A stretch of DNA of 64,000 nt from Tuctoria greenei. Lineage: Eukaryota; Streptophyta; Magnoliopsida; Poales; Poaceae. The notes beneath the pieces are model-generated. The model ran no database searches and was not told where the DNA came from. It saw nothing but the letters and a program-made list of their open reading frames with translations. The DNA is taken from positions 81,157,735 to 81,221,734 of the forward strand of contig JAYESD010000002.1 of NCBI GenBank assembly GCA_036927565.1, read 5' to 3'. Shown one piece after another: positions 22,822 through 34,983 of this stretch (within the stretch, counting starts at the first letter, position 1; every line of letters starts with the position of its first letter). The position numbers were made by a program, and so were the translations under genes.

Positions 22822-24258
22822 TGAATGTGGCCTAGAGGGGGGGTGAATAGGCCTTTTGAATTTCCTGCACACTTAATAGAATAGTCAAAAAACTTGGTTG
22901 GCCAGACTAGTCCGGTTGCGTGGGCGGACTAGTCCGGTGTGCAAGAAGTATGTGTTTTGATCAGGTGTTAATTGAGAAATTAAATTTCTTTAGCAGCGGA
23001 ATTAAGAACAACTAATATTTATACTTGAAATTAATATAAGAATGCAGGTGTAACTTCAAATTGCCTTAAGTTAATGTTTAGCACTTAAGTGATCTAATGA
23101 ACAAAATTTAAAGTAAATGAGACACGAGACACAAGAATTTTTCCCGAGGTTCGATCTCACAACGAGATCTACGTCCTCGTTGAGGAAGCTCACACAGAGC
23201 CGGATCTCCAACCCTTTTCCTCCTCAAGTCACCACGAAGGCCGACTTGATTCCACTATCACGGGTAATCACCAAGTTTGTGGGGCAACCTCACACGTTGA
23301 GGGCTCCCACGAAAATTACAATGAACAAGTGATCAAATACACTCAAAAGTATTACAATGCAGAGTATGAGTGTAGAAAGATCAAACCCCAAGAGCTCGCG
23401 ATGAAAGAACGACGATCTCCCAATCCCGAATCCAAGTGTTCAATTGATTTCACTCTTTTTGAACTTTAGATGTGTGGGGAGATGTGTTTTGGGCTCTTGG
23501 GACTAAGTGGCGGCGCTAGGGTTTGCTCTTTTTTCAATATTCGACGTATGTCATCATGGGAAAGTCGTGGATCATATATTTATAGGGTTTCCAAAAGCTA
23601 GCTGTTGAAAAACCCTAACACCGGACTAGTCCGGTGCAAGTCCGGACTTGTCCGGTCTCAACATGTTTTGAGGTCCAGAAAGTCCACCGGACTAGTTCGG
23701 TCCAACCTCGGACTAGTCCGGTACTGTGTAAAGATAACTCCAGAAAGTTCATCGGACTAGTCCGCAGACTAGTCCGATCTCCACAAATGGGAGTTTACAG
23801 AAAGTTCAACGGACTAGTCCGGTCCATGATCGGACTAGTCCGGTCCCTCAGTATGAGAGACTCCAGAAACATCAACAGACTAGTCCGGTGGATGCACGGA
23901 CTAGTCCGATCTCCTTGTGAGTGTGATTCCAGAAAGGTGAACGGACTAGTCCGGTCCATGATCGGACTAGTCCGGTGCTTTGTGAAAGTTATGTTAATTT
24001 TAATCCCTTATCCTCGCGCAAAGTTGTGAGCTCTTGGAGTGTGTCTTTCATACACTCCCTATACATTCAAATCTATTTTGGTCTTCCGAGCTTCATCAAA
24101 GTATCTCTCTTTGAACACCACTTCATTTTTCACCTTTTTGTGTGCACCGATATGTCTCACTTGTTTGTCCTGCAATCATCTCAGTAGTTTCATTAGGATC
24201 TCATATGTTTGTCATCAATTAGCCAAAACCCACAAGGGATATCCTAGATGCACTTACA
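22822..24258 (-). mobile_element. Sirevirus B 5' LTR
   Basis: About 98% identical to the 3' LTR by eye. Many of the differences are G-A or C-T, several of them inside dyads. Its dyad array is at 23619-23976 and its TATA box at 23577-23584. Right flank CCGCA (24259-24263) is the partner of CCGCG. Confidence 0.94.
23619..23976. repeat. Paired dyad array, Sirevirus B 5' LTR
   Basis: Same order and spacing as the 3' LTR array at 13863-14219. Some dyads are intact here and mutated there, and the reverse, which shows independent decay after insertion. Confidence 0.93.
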
Positions 24259-24700
24259 CCGCATCATTAATATAGCATTAATGACACGTTCACCAGGTCT
24301 TGTAATGGCTAATTAATAGCCCTTGAGTGTCCGCGCCGTTGGAGATTCCGCTGTCCTCCCGTTGCTGACGTAGGTCTCAGCGTTGACACGTGGAAGCTCT
24401 GGAGCCTCCCTCTACTAGGGGATAGGTCCGGTGCCGTCAGACACGTGGCAGTGTCAGAGCTTCTCTGAGGAGGGAGGCAGGTCCGACTCTGCGGGACACG
24501 TGGCAGCACCGGAGCTATCCTAACGAGGGAGGCAGGTCCGACTCTTCTAGACGCATCGCTCTACCAAAGCTACCGTAAGGAAGGAGGTAGGTCCGGTTAC
24601 CCGGGATGCGGATCTCCTTCGTACGTCTGCCACTTGGACATAGGAACTTCTCGACTTTGGTTGCGGTGTTAGGGGGTAACCAGTACGCAGAGTACCGACA
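24259..24700 (-). mobile_element. G 3' LTR, segment 3, with CACGTG-bearing tandem units
   Basis: It matches 39095-39534 of the right LTR and ends in ACCGACA. It contains about four tandem units of roughly 55-60 bp, each with an ACACGTGG or decayed version followed by GGAGC and GAGGGAGGYAGGTCCG (24390-24600). The adjoining internal sequence gives a polypurine tract on the minus strand (CTCGGGGGCCAC). Confidence 0.88.
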
Positions 24701-25229
24701 GTGGCCCCCGAGCCCACCTCAGGGAGATGTCCTCAGGTAGAGGTTATGCTACCGGAGGTGGGGCCATCATCGATTCCTGCATTGTGGCTTCAAAGTCTTT
24801 TCATGGGCAGTTGGGACGGAGACACACAGTTATGCTATCGTCGCGTGGCCCTTCTTGATTTGGTGAGTGGGATCCTGGCGTGCAGATCTTACGCAATTGT
24901 AGGTCGTCGGTTCCCAATACGAAATTTGTATCGGTTCCCAACGTAATCTTTGTAGCCCTGTCAGGCTATCGCCCTCGGGCTTCCAACTTCCCATCATGAC
25001 AACGGTTCGCCTGGTGCGACTTTTTAACAAAGTGGACCTGGTCCCCCTTTTCATTGACGAGGTCATTTGAGATTCGGGTTTGGAGGTAGTTTCCATTCAA
25101 GCGTTGCAGAGGCTTACTAAAGGGAGAAAGTCCGCACGGGAAGAGAACTCTTTACGCTTTCATCTGTTCTTGCGCTTAGAGCTCTCCGCCCCTGCAACCT
25201 TTCTTCCACTTCTGCTCCACTTCGCGGCG
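24701..25229. other. G internal spacer between LTR and antisense ORF
   Basis: The polypurine tract abuts the LTR. Otherwise I see no convincing gene. The sequence just before 25230 may be the 5' leader of the plus-strand ORF. Confidence 0.6.
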
Positions 25230-28200
25230 ATGGAGTTGGGTCTTGCTCGCAGCCGGATCAAGCGTGATGAAGAGTTGTTGAGGGTCCGCACCTACATCGG
25301 GTGGTCGAGTGACTCCTTCAACAAATCGATTTACCTCTGCAAGCTCCCCTTCAAGAAAGAAAGCCTCGACGAGATTGTGTACTTCACGGCGTTTTCCATG
25401 GTGGGTCTCATCCCGCCGTTCTCCAGCTTCCTGCTGATGCTGCTGGACTTCTACGACCTGCAACTCTACCACCTCGGTCCCCACTCCTTCTTGCTAGTGG
25501 CGACATTTGTCCACTTTTGCGAGATGTGGGTGGGTGTGCCGCCCTGCATCGAGCTCTTCTGGACCTTCTTCAAGGTCCACACAACCGGGAAAAGGAATGA
25601 GCTTCTCAGCTTCTACTACTTCGTGAAGTGCAAGAACTTCCCCTTCAAGGATTTGAAGACGTTCCCTTCCCGGAAGTGGGACAGATGGAAGAAGGATTGG
25701 GTGGTCATCAGGGTGGACCACCATGACATGATGGAGCTACCTGACAACCTTCCTGCCGTTGACACCGATTCCTGGGAGGTGGTTCCGAAGCTGTGGGAGG
25801 CATACGACCCAATCCTAATAAGGATCTTGGAGTGCGTGGAAGGAGGAGTGACTCCCATGATGGTGGTTTCCAACTTTCTGACCAACCGATGGGCTCCACT
25901 GAAGAAGAGGGAATGACCTATGTGGGTATTTGCTGGAGAGATGGATCCATACCGAGTTGGTACTAGTATCGGGTCCAATTTGGATGAAAAGGCTTTAAAG
26001 CTTCATCTCCAAAAATTGCACCACAGAGTTATTCACCCCGATGATCTAACACCTCTGGTGGAGTTCCTGCTCATGAACATGGTTCCAGAGTTCAGGAGGG
26101 AGCTACGGAAGAAGATGCCAGCAATTGATGATCTCGTCTTTGTGGATAAGTGTTGGAGCACTCCTCCAGCGGGGATTGTGATCCTTAGAGCTTCTTGCCC
26201 TCATGAAGGCTACGGACATATGCCAGTAAGTGGCAAAGGCGAAGGTCTCGCAGCTTTACCTCCCAAGAAATCAGCCTCAAGTCAAGGCAAGGAGAAAGCT
26301 CCCGTTGAAGCTCTGAGTCGCAAGTGGAAGCTGACGAGAAGCGACGGAAGTAGTGATAGAGAAGCTCCGAAAGAAGTGACCCCTCAGTCTCGGCTAAGGT
26401 CTGTGGTGGTCAAGCCCCCAACTCAGGTTGTTCTTTCGGCCCCAGTGTCCACATCGGATGTTGGGTCTGGCAAGTCGACTCCAGCCCCGGTGCCAACAGA
26501 GGGCTCTGGGTCCGGAGCAAGTGCTCTTATGACGGAGGTACCAGACATGGCAGCGCCAGCGGCTGCCTCAACGCCTGGTTCAGGACTAGGGCATCCGCCA
26601 CACCAACGACGGTAGGGTCTAGCTCCAAGCACCCTAGGAAGAAGATCCGTGCCGACTGGAGCGATAACGTCCCTAGGTAAGGGCCAAACCTTCAGCTTTT
26701 GTTTTGATTTTGTTTCTTGCTTTATTTTGAATTCTCTATGTTCTATTTCCAGAGTGTCGAGGAAGGAGGTTGCAGCTCTGGCGCCTATCGCAGCTGCAGA
26801 GGCTATGCCAGCTGAAGCTCCCGCCTTAGCTCCAACCCCTCCTCCAGTGGTTGTGGCGGACGACACGACAGCTCCAGTGCTGGCTGTCATGGAGACAAGT
26901 CCAGTTCCCGCGACCAAAGAACCCGTGGTAGCACCAGACCACGTGGAAGAAGTGCTCGAGCAAACTCCGATCATTTCGGAGCCATCTGCGGAGGTTCCGG
27001 TATCATTGTCGGAAATCAATGAAGCTTCAACAGAAATCCAGGCATCAGTCCCGGAGGTGGCAACACTAGAGGTGGCCATGCCTGATCCTGTACAAGAGGA
27101 TCTGACTGCTGGCCCACCGACTTTTTAACTGATGGCTGAAGATCTGGTTGTGAAATGTCCTCATCAGCTCCGGGAGTAGAAGATCCGATGACTGGACCCT
27201 CCTCACCAGCTTTGGAGATAGAATTTCCAGCTGCGGGACCTTCCTCATCCGCATTGGAGATTGACGAGCTTCCGGAGATCGTCCCTGGTGATGTTGAGCT
27301 GTTGGAGACACCGCTTGCGCCATGGGCTCCTAATGTTATTTTGGAAGACCCGTTGGAGCCTACAGAGGCACTTCAGGCGGGCCCGGAGCCAATTCCCCTA
27401 GAGTTGTCAATCGACCATGCCTGCTCAAGCGTCCGACAGGTCCAGCTTGCTTTTGACTACGACCGCAAGTTTCTCGAAGAAGAGCAAAACACCGTGAGGC
27501 GTTGGCGCAATAGGCTGCTCTTCGAGACAAAGCTGATGCAGTCTTGGCTAGCGGACAAGAAGGAGTGGGTGGCAAAAGAAAAAGCCCGACAGTTGCACCT
27601 GAACAGGGCGCTAGATAAGCGAGAGGCTGCTATTAAGGCCCTCGACAATAAGACTCAAGAGGTCTACGAGCATGTGCAGAAGGGCCATGAAATGGACGAA
27701 AACCACTCGGAGAATCTCGAATAGTTGATGGAAACTCTCTTCAAGCATCGATATGAGCTCGATAATAAGGAGTTTAGCCTCCAAGAAAAAGAAGATAAGA
27801 TCCAACAGAGGGAGGATGAGCTCTCCCAGAAGCTGGCACACAATGACCAACACTTGGCTAACCGTGTGAAGGAATTTGAAGCTTAGTGCGAACAAGAGAG
27901 GCACCGATTGTGGCAGGCAGGCCAAGATGTCAGCGAAAGAGAAATTGTTGTCTCTGCCCCAGAGGACAAGATTAAGGCGAAGGAGAAGGATCTTGCACAT
28001 AGGAGAGGCTGCATTCACCTCCAAGAGAAGAACGTTGTTGACCAAGAAAAGATGCTGGCTGAACAAATTCAGCATCATGCTAATGAGGTCGAGCGCTTCT
28101 CAAAAGAGGGCTCTACGGAACTTTCATCTGCAAGGAAGTCGCTAGAGGAGCTCTGGAGCTCGAGGACAATTGAGTCTTAGCAAGTCTCAGACTTCCTCGG

Positions 28201-28538
28201 GCGAGCTAATGAAGCTCTGGTGTCTTTGGGGTTTAGTCCAGTTCGTCCAGATGACCCGAAGCCAGAGATGGACAAGGCCCTGTTAGCTTTGAACTCCGCT
28301 GGCAACAAGTTGGACGTCATGGGAGACATAATCGTCGACCAACTAGAGACAAGAGGAAAGTCCCTGGCCAAGAACGTTAATGAGTATGTGCTGACGTGCT
28401 TCAAGAGCTGGGACCCAAAGATGTCTCTAGCTTGGTGGTCGAAGGACTCATTGCCGAGGAGAAAGAAGCTGCCAAGGCCAGCGTCCAAGAAGCTGCCCAT
28501 ACAGTTGCCTCGTTCTTTGTTAGGAACTCCAATAGCTA
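25230..28538 (+). pseudogene. Antisense extra ORF of G: gypsy-type 'transposase' domain plus coiled coil
   Basis: It runs opposite to gag-pol, between integrase and the 3' LTR, as the extra antisense ORFs of Tat-lineage elements do. I chose ATG 25230 (MELGLARSR). Residues about 30-200 resemble Pfam 'putative gypsy type transposon' (landmarks LPFKKESLDE, VGLIPPFSSF, HLGPHSFLLVATFVHFCEM, VGVPPCIELFWTFF). A long Pro/Ala/Ser-rich linker follows, then a charged coiled coil (about 27460-28400). A likely intron lies at 26677-26752. Lesions: TGA at 25914-25916, frameshift near 26590, stop near 27126, TAG at 27722 and 28178, TAG at 27885, and a frameshift near 28420. The function of this family is unknown. 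Confidence 0.82.
26677..26752 (+). other. Putative 76-nt intron in the antisense ORF
   Basis: The donor is CCTAG followed by GTAAGG. The acceptor is CTATTTCCAG, preceded by a T-rich tract. Removing it joins a basic stretch (KHPRKKIRADW) in frame to the downstream VSRKEVAALAP frame. The interior is T-rich, unlike the GC-rich flanks. Confidence 0.65.
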
Positions 28539-28794
28539 GGACTTTTCTCTTTGTACCTACAACTTGTAAATCTCCAATTTTGAATGAATGAATGAAATCC
28601 TTTCGAATTCCATTTTTGTCTTCAATACATTGCCCTTTTATCTTGTTGCCCCCCAGTAGATGTGTTCAATTTATTAAGTACATCTACCATGAGGAACCTG
28701 ACAATGTCTTTAAAACTTTTTTGCTCTGAACTCGTAGCCATTAGCTAGGATAGCTCCGAGACCTGAGATTTGCTTCTGTACGCTCCAAGGACCC
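28539..28794. other. 3' flank of the antisense ORF
   Basis: It holds AATGAATGAATGAAATCC (28581-28598), a plausible plant polyadenylation region for the antisense transcript. Nothing else is recognised. Confidence 0.35.
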
Positions 28795-29350
28795 TTTGTT
28801 ACGTCGACGGTGGGCCCCCTGGCAGGCATCGGAGCTTGGTAGCTTCATTGGCGCCCACTCTCAATGCGTAGAAAATTGACGGTGGGCCCCCTGGGAGTTG
28901 TTGGAGCTTGTTAGCTTGGACGACACCCACTATCAACTCATAGAAATAGACAGCGGGCCCTTGGGGTTGTCAGAGCTTGGTAGCTTCGACGGTGCCCACT
29001 ATCAATGCGTAGAATATTGACGGCGGGCCCCTTGTGGGTTGTCGAAGCTTGGTAGCTTCAATGGTGCCCATTTTCAAAGCAAAGAACATCGACGGCAGGG
29101 CCCCTAGGAGTTGTCGAAGCTTGGTAGCCTCGACGGCGCCCACTGTCAACACGTAGAATGTCGATGGTGGGCCCCTCAGGGGTTGCCAGAGCTTGGTAGT
29201 TTCGACAGAGCCCATAGTCAATGCTTAGAACGTCGACGGTGGGCCCCCTGGGAGTGGTTGGAGCTTGGTAGCTTTGACGATGCCCACTATCAATGCGTAG
29301 AATGTCGATGGTGGGCCCCCTGGGAGCTATCAGAGCTATTTGCTCCGGCA
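28795..29350. repeat. Tandem repeat, about 72-bp unit, nearly 8 copies
   Basis: Units contain GGTGGGCCCCCTGGGAG, then a GGAGCTTGGTAGCTT block, then GCCCACTATCAATGCGTAG. The GGGCCC cores fall near 28811, 28882, 28953, 29024, 29095, 29166, 29239 and 29310. The units are diverged. It lies between the ends of the convergent antisense ORF and pol. Confidence 0.85.
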
Positions 29351-30050
29351 GCATCCACCATTGCCCATGTCGCTTGCTGCAATTGTTCATTTTTCCTGCG
29401 CATAAGAGACAAGAGAAGAAGTAAAATTCGTCCTCTTGTCAATAATTTTATTGCGGCTTACTATCCTTGTTTGAACTTTACGTCTCAAGTAATTCTTTGA
29501 AAAACATAAGTATTCTGATTAAATTTCCAAAAATCCGTATGCCTTCTGGACCCGCCTTACTGAGACCTACCGGAATAGGTAGAGCGGCGTACTTAGGGTG
29601 CTTGACCAGGCTAAGTCGATAGCGCACTCCGGACCTGTGTTAGCTTTGGTTTTTAGGCGAATAGACCATCTAGCAATAACCGAGATCTAATGGAAAATCA
29701 TAAAAAAACATACATATTTCTCATGAATTTTTAGGACCTTACTTCACTCGGATTGCACGACATCACTATTGACAAGAAGGTATAAAAGGAAATGAGCTTG
29801 TACAAATGGAATGCACGTGGAGTTTGTTTGTATAAAATGTTTCTCATTAACGTCAAATTAACAGGGGAAGACAAGGACACACTTAAAGTACAGGACCAAG
29901 TTAAGTGTGCTATTCATCTTGATCTAACCCAGGGAAGGTAAATACACACCTAAAGTACAGGACCAAGTTAAGTGTGCTAGGACCCTCCCGACTCTGTCCA
30001 TAGACTCTACAAGATACCACTTATACAAATACAGACTCACCTCCGTGTAA
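29351..30050. other. G noncoding segment between repeat and pol end
   Basis: A short direct duplication of about 40 bp containing AAAGTACAGGACCAAGTTAA occurs near 29884 and again near 29952. No gene is recognised. Confidence 0.6.
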
Positions 30051-33000
30051 CTACGTGTAGAACTTACGGAGGTGCTCGATGTTCCAAGGGTTGAGAAGTG
30101 GTATCCCATCCTCTGTCGCCAAGCGAATGCATCCGGGGTGGGAAACTTTGATAACCTAGAAAGGACCTTCCCAGTTGGGGGAGAGTTTGTTCATCCCTTC
30201 TCGAGTTAGTATTCACCGCAGCACCAGATCACCTTCTCTAACTGTCGATTGTGCACGAACCTTTGATGATGGCACCGGAGCACCTAACGACATCACACAT
30301 TCTGAACAGTTGCTTGGCACCTTGCCTCATCGACGAGGTCTAGGTCTTCATGCCGAAGCTGGTCCTGCGTGGCTTCGTCCAAGTTCGGACCCAGAGAGAA
30401 CCCATGGTGATCTTCGGAGGAAGCACTGCTTCAGCTCCGTACACCAGGAAGAAAGGTGTCTCTCCCGTAGCCCGACTGAGTGTTGTCCCGCTCGCCCACA
30501 AAGCAGACGGGAGCTCCTCTATCCAGTTGGCACCATGCTTCTTCAAGCACTCATATGTGCGCGTCTTAAGTCCCTTGAGTATCTCTGCATTTGCTCTCTC
30601 AGCTTGGACATTACTTGCTGGATGTGCTACTGAGGCGTAGATGACTTGTATGCCAAGATATTCGCAATACTCTTGGAATGCTGCACTTGTAAATTGGGTT
30701 CTGTTGTTAGTGATGACTCTGTTCAGAACTCCAAATCTGCAGACAATGGACTTCAAAAACTTGATGGCAGATTGATTGTTGATAGTCACACCTGGAGTAG
30801 CTTCCGTCCACTTTGTGAACTTGTCGATTGCGACATACAAGAACTGGTAACCTCCAACAACTTTTGGGAGGGGTCCCAAAATGTCCATCCTCCACATAAC
30901 GAATGACCACGTGGAAGGTATCATCTGTGGTGACTGAGCCGGTGTGTCAATCTACTTCGTGTGAAATTGGCACACTTCACTCTTCTTTACCAGCTCGACT
31001 GCATCCTGGAGAGCTGTAGGCCAGTAAAAGCTATGTCGGAAGGTCTTACCGACCAACATGCGAGAAGACGCGTGAATCCCGCAGTCGCCTCCATGGATCT
31101 CCGCGGCCTTCTTCTCGGGAAATTCAACGCGTTAGAATGTTGTTGGCGCCACGTAGGTAGAGATCCCCTTCTACCAACATGTATATTTTAGACAGCCTGA
31201 CAATTCACTCAGCAAATACACTATCTTCAGGAAGGATGTTGTATTTCAAGTAGCTCCGGACCTTCAAGATCCATGCATCAGAACTGCCTTGAGTTTCTGG
31301 ATCTTGCGCGCTTGGTTTCTCAGAGCTTCCCATGGCACCTACGATCCTTGATGGACACCATGGTAACAGGGTCACTGGGACCGCCAGCTTCGGGGTGCTG
31401 GTCTCGCCCCCCCCACTCAGTTCGGCAGGTGAGCAGCAGGTGATGACAATCTCCTAACAAAAACTCCATCAGGTGCTTGATCCCCAGTTGAAGCCTTCGT
31501 CGAGAGGTCGTCGGCTTCAGCGTTGTTGAGACATTGGACATGGCGGAGATTGAGGACATGGAAGTCCTTCTGCATCTTCTAGACTTCAAGTAAATAAGCA
31601 GCAAGTTCAGGGTTGTTGCAACTGCATTCACCTTTGACTTTCTTGATGATAAGTTGCAAATCAGCCTTTACCAGGAGCTATCGAACGCCATATGATAGCG
31701 CCACCTTGAGTCCGAAGAGGAGAGATTCATATTCTGCCGTGTTGTTGGTTGCCTCAAAGTTGAGGCGCACCATTTACTTGACCTTCTCCACGATAGAAGC
31801 GAGGAGAAGTATTCCAGCTCCGCCCCCCTGCTTCTGCACAGTGTCGTCGAAGTAGAGAGTCCCGTGGGGCTTGGTGAAGACAGGGACCTTAGGTTCCGGC
31901 TTCTTCTCATCAGGGCCCCCTGGAGTTGATAAAGAAGGTGTCCACTCTGCCACGAAGTCAGCCTGCACCTGACTCTTGATCGCATGTCAAGGCAGGAATT
32001 CGAGGTTGAATTCTGCTAACTCTGTTGCCCACTTGGCAATATTTCCCGTAGAATTGGGATTATGTAAAATAGCTCGTAGTGGATAAGAAGTTACCACTGA
32101 AATCCTGTGGGCTTGGAAGTAGTGACGAAGCTTACTTGAGGCAATAAGCACTGTGTACATCAGCTTATGTACCTCAATATACCAAGTCTTGGCGTCATGC
32201 AATACTTCGCTGATGAAGTAAACCGGCCATTGGATAGTTCAGACCCTCACATAGGGGTCCGAAACTTCTTCTTCATCAACCCGGACCCTCCCGAAGGGGT
32301 CTGGACCTTCTCCTTCTTCTGGAGTAGAAACTCTCTCGGATGAGGGAGGTTGACCCACAGACACCTTGCCTTTAGGATCCATGCCTGGGGGCTGAGACCC
32401 AGATTCGCCTTCAGGTAGCTCTGGACCCTCCCGGTGGGGTCTAGGCTCCTGAGTTCAAGTTGTTTCTGGTCTCTCCACAACCAGAACCATACTGACAACC
32501 TTTGTAGTTGCAGCGATGTAAAGCAGAAGGGGCTCACCAGGCTTCAAAGCTACCATGATTGGTAGTGTCGTGAGGATTTGCTTGAGCTCCTGGAATGCCT
32601 TCTCTACTTCTTCAGACCAATGGAATGGTCCGGACTTCCTCAACAACTTGAAGATGGGTAGCGCCCGCTCTACTAGCCTTGAAATGAATCGGCTAAGCGA
32701 AGCTAGACACCCAGTTAGCTTCTTGACATTCTTGACACAGGCTGGAGGCCGCATCTCTTCAATGGCTTTGATTTTTGCCGGATTTGCCTCAATTCCTTGG
32801 TGAGTCACCAAGAAACCAAGGAGCTTCCCGGAGCTAACCCCGAAGACACACTTGTCTGGGTTGAGCTTCATGCGCATCAGGCGCAGCTTGTCGAAGATAG
32901 CTTGGAGATTGTCCAGGAGTGAATCATGGTTCTTCACCTTGACGACAATGTCGTCGACGTAGACTTCCACTAGGTCCCTAATCAGCTCCCCAAACATTTG

Positions 33001-34111
33001 TGCATGGCTCGCATAAATGTTGAGGCAACATTTTTAAGACCGGAAGGCATAGCTGTGTAACAGTACAATCCATCTACTATAATGAAGGCAATATGCTCTT
33101 CATCTTCCTTAGACATTGGAATTTGGTTACAACCAAAATAGGCGTATAAGAAACATAGTAACTCACACCTGGAGGTAGAATCCACTATCTGATCTATTCT
33201 AGGTAGTGGAAATGGGTCTTTTGGACATGCCTTATTCAGTGTGGTGTAGTCGATGCACATCTGAAGCTTCCCGCCAGCCTTGGGCACAACGACTGGGTTT
33301 GCCAACCATCGTGGATGATGAACCCCTTGGATGAATCTTGCATCGAGTAGTTTCTTGACTTCTTGTCTGATGAAGTTCTGCCGCTCAACTGATAGCTTCC
33401 GGGGCTTCTGTTTTATGGTCCGTGTGTCAGAGTATATCTTCAGATGATGCTCGATCACCTCCCTGGGGATCCCAGGCATTTGCGACGGTTGCCATGCAAA
33501 CACATCAACATTTGCCCGAAGGAAAATGGTGAGTGCGAGTTCTTATTTGTCAGTTAGACCCCCCGATATACAGATAGTTTAATTGGCATCAAAACCAATT
33601 TTGATGACTTTGATGGGTATGTCAATGTCGCCGCTTGGTTGCACACGAGGTGAAGAAGATGAGCAACACTAACATGAACTCGGAGGTTGAGCAGATTGCT
33701 CCTTGTCGGAACCTTCTTCTTACGATGTAGCAAGCGCACGAAGTTCTTCTAGCGCAGTTACTCTAGCAGTGCGATCCCCTAGGATCCAGAGGACGCATGT
33801 TGGAGTTGGCATCTTCAACACCATGTAGCCGTAATGAGCTATGGCCATGAACCTGTACAGGGCTGGCCTGCCTCGTTGAAGGGAAGGCTGATGTGTGCCA
33901 CATCGAATACCAGCTTCTCGGACCTATAATTGTCCCGAGTCCCAAAGGTCACCGAAAGAGTAACCGATCCCAAAGGAGTGATGGCTTCTGGACCTACTCT
34001 GGAGAAGAGACGTGAGGGCCGGAGGTCTGAGATGTTGAGCTGGAGCTTCATGAAATCTGTGAAGCTAAGGAGGTTGAGCACCGCGCCTCCATCTACAAAG
34101 ACATGGTAGAG
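30051..34111 (-). pseudogene. G pol (protease, RT, RNase H, second RNase H, integrase)
   Basis: Ty3/gypsy polyprotein read on the minus strand. The protease region lies about 34080-33540 (degraded). RT occupies 33503-32455 with YVDD at 32950-32961, broken by a frameshift near 32990. An RNase H follows (about 32450-31990). A second, archaeal-type RNase H (YFDDTVQKQGGGAG, then NNTAEYESLLFGL) lies at about 31880-31560. The integrase core is at 30924-30340, and its C-terminus at about 30190-30051 ends NPWNIEHLRKFYT. The second integrase aspartate, normally D in I-T-D-N, reads N (VITNNRTQF). Many stops and frameshifts are present, so it is dead. Confidence 0.9.
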
Positions 34112-34855
34112 CTAGATATTATTGATAGTCGGAGAGACCATCAAGGGTAATTGACCAGCTTCGGTTATGTTCTTCGAGCAGTCCAAAGCATCGAAGGCTA
34201 TGGTAGTGTCCATCCACTTCCGATGAGGCTTCGCCTTAGCAGTAGAGGCTGCAGCAGCCATCTCGTGATGCATAATCTTCAGAATGCGTCGAGAGGTGAT
34301 ATCCCAGGATCCTCCATATATCATATGGAGAGTCTTCCGACGCTCATTGTCAGAGGTGTCAAAGTCATCGTCAACAGTGTTGTAGACTGCCTTTAACGCC
34401 TTCTTGGCGTCTTGGAAGCCTAGCTCCTGATCAGACACAGCTTCACCAACCTTTTGCTTTCCTTCACGCTGATGGAAAGGAGGTTCTTCTTGACATTTGT
34501 TGCTGCGTTCAACAAGCCTTTTGACCTCGAGACACTCTTCAAGATTGTGGGTTGTCGATTTGTGAATTGGATACCACATCTTTTCACTGTCGCGGTCTTT
34601 GGACGATGGAAGAGGTCGTTTGTTGGGGCATGGCCCTCGACCATCAGGTGTTGCAGTAGCGACAACAGTTGGTGTTCCGACCAACAACTTCTTCTTGCCA
34701 CTAGACTTTTTCTTCTCTTTTCCACTGCTGGAGGCAGCAGCTTCAGCTTTGGAGGAATATTTACCAGCCTCCGCTGCTGGTTTGGAGTGCATTTCATGGC
34801 TCTCCGCAACTCTGGCGCATTTATCTGCCAGGCTAAAGAGCTTCATGACGCTGCT
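34112..34855 (-). pseudogene. G gag, C-terminal part
   Basis: It continues gag from 37603 after the X2 solo LTR. It begins at VMKLFSLADKCARVAESHEM, then a Lys/Ser/Ala-rich stretch, a CX-H-type region (KMWYPIHKSTTHNLEEC) and a basic tail leading into the protease region. The upstream portion of this open frame (34856-34966) is LTR sequence, not gag. Confidence 0.85.
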
Positions 34856-34983
34856 TGTAACACCCTCATTTTCATGCATCATGCATTGCATGAGCTCATA
34901 TACATGTTTAACATTAATCCATATAAAAATGAGCAAGGTTAAAATGAATTTAAAGCAAAAGAGCACTCAAAAGTTCTGAGGAG

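Larger units (their letters stand above)
13064..24258 (-). mobile_element. Sirevirus B, full-length Ty1/copia element
   Basis: An 11,195-bp element with two LTRs (1,438 and 1,437 bp) differing at about 25 positions by eye (about 98% identical), flanked by CCGCG (13059-13063) and CCGCA (24259-24263). The order on the minus strand is LTR, PBS, gag, pol, spacer with dyads, ORF3, polypurine tract, LTR. It is the most complete element in the window, but gag, pol and ORF3 each carry at least one inactivating lesion. Confidence 0.95.

Noticed and set aside
29058..29500. ORFs on both strands with repeated peptides
   Set aside because: They are by-products of the 72-bp tandem repeat, whose unit length is a multiple of three in places.
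34856..34966. N-terminal extension of the G gag ORF
   Set aside because: This stretch is the beginning of solo LTR X2; the gag frame actually continues at 37603 beyond the LTR.
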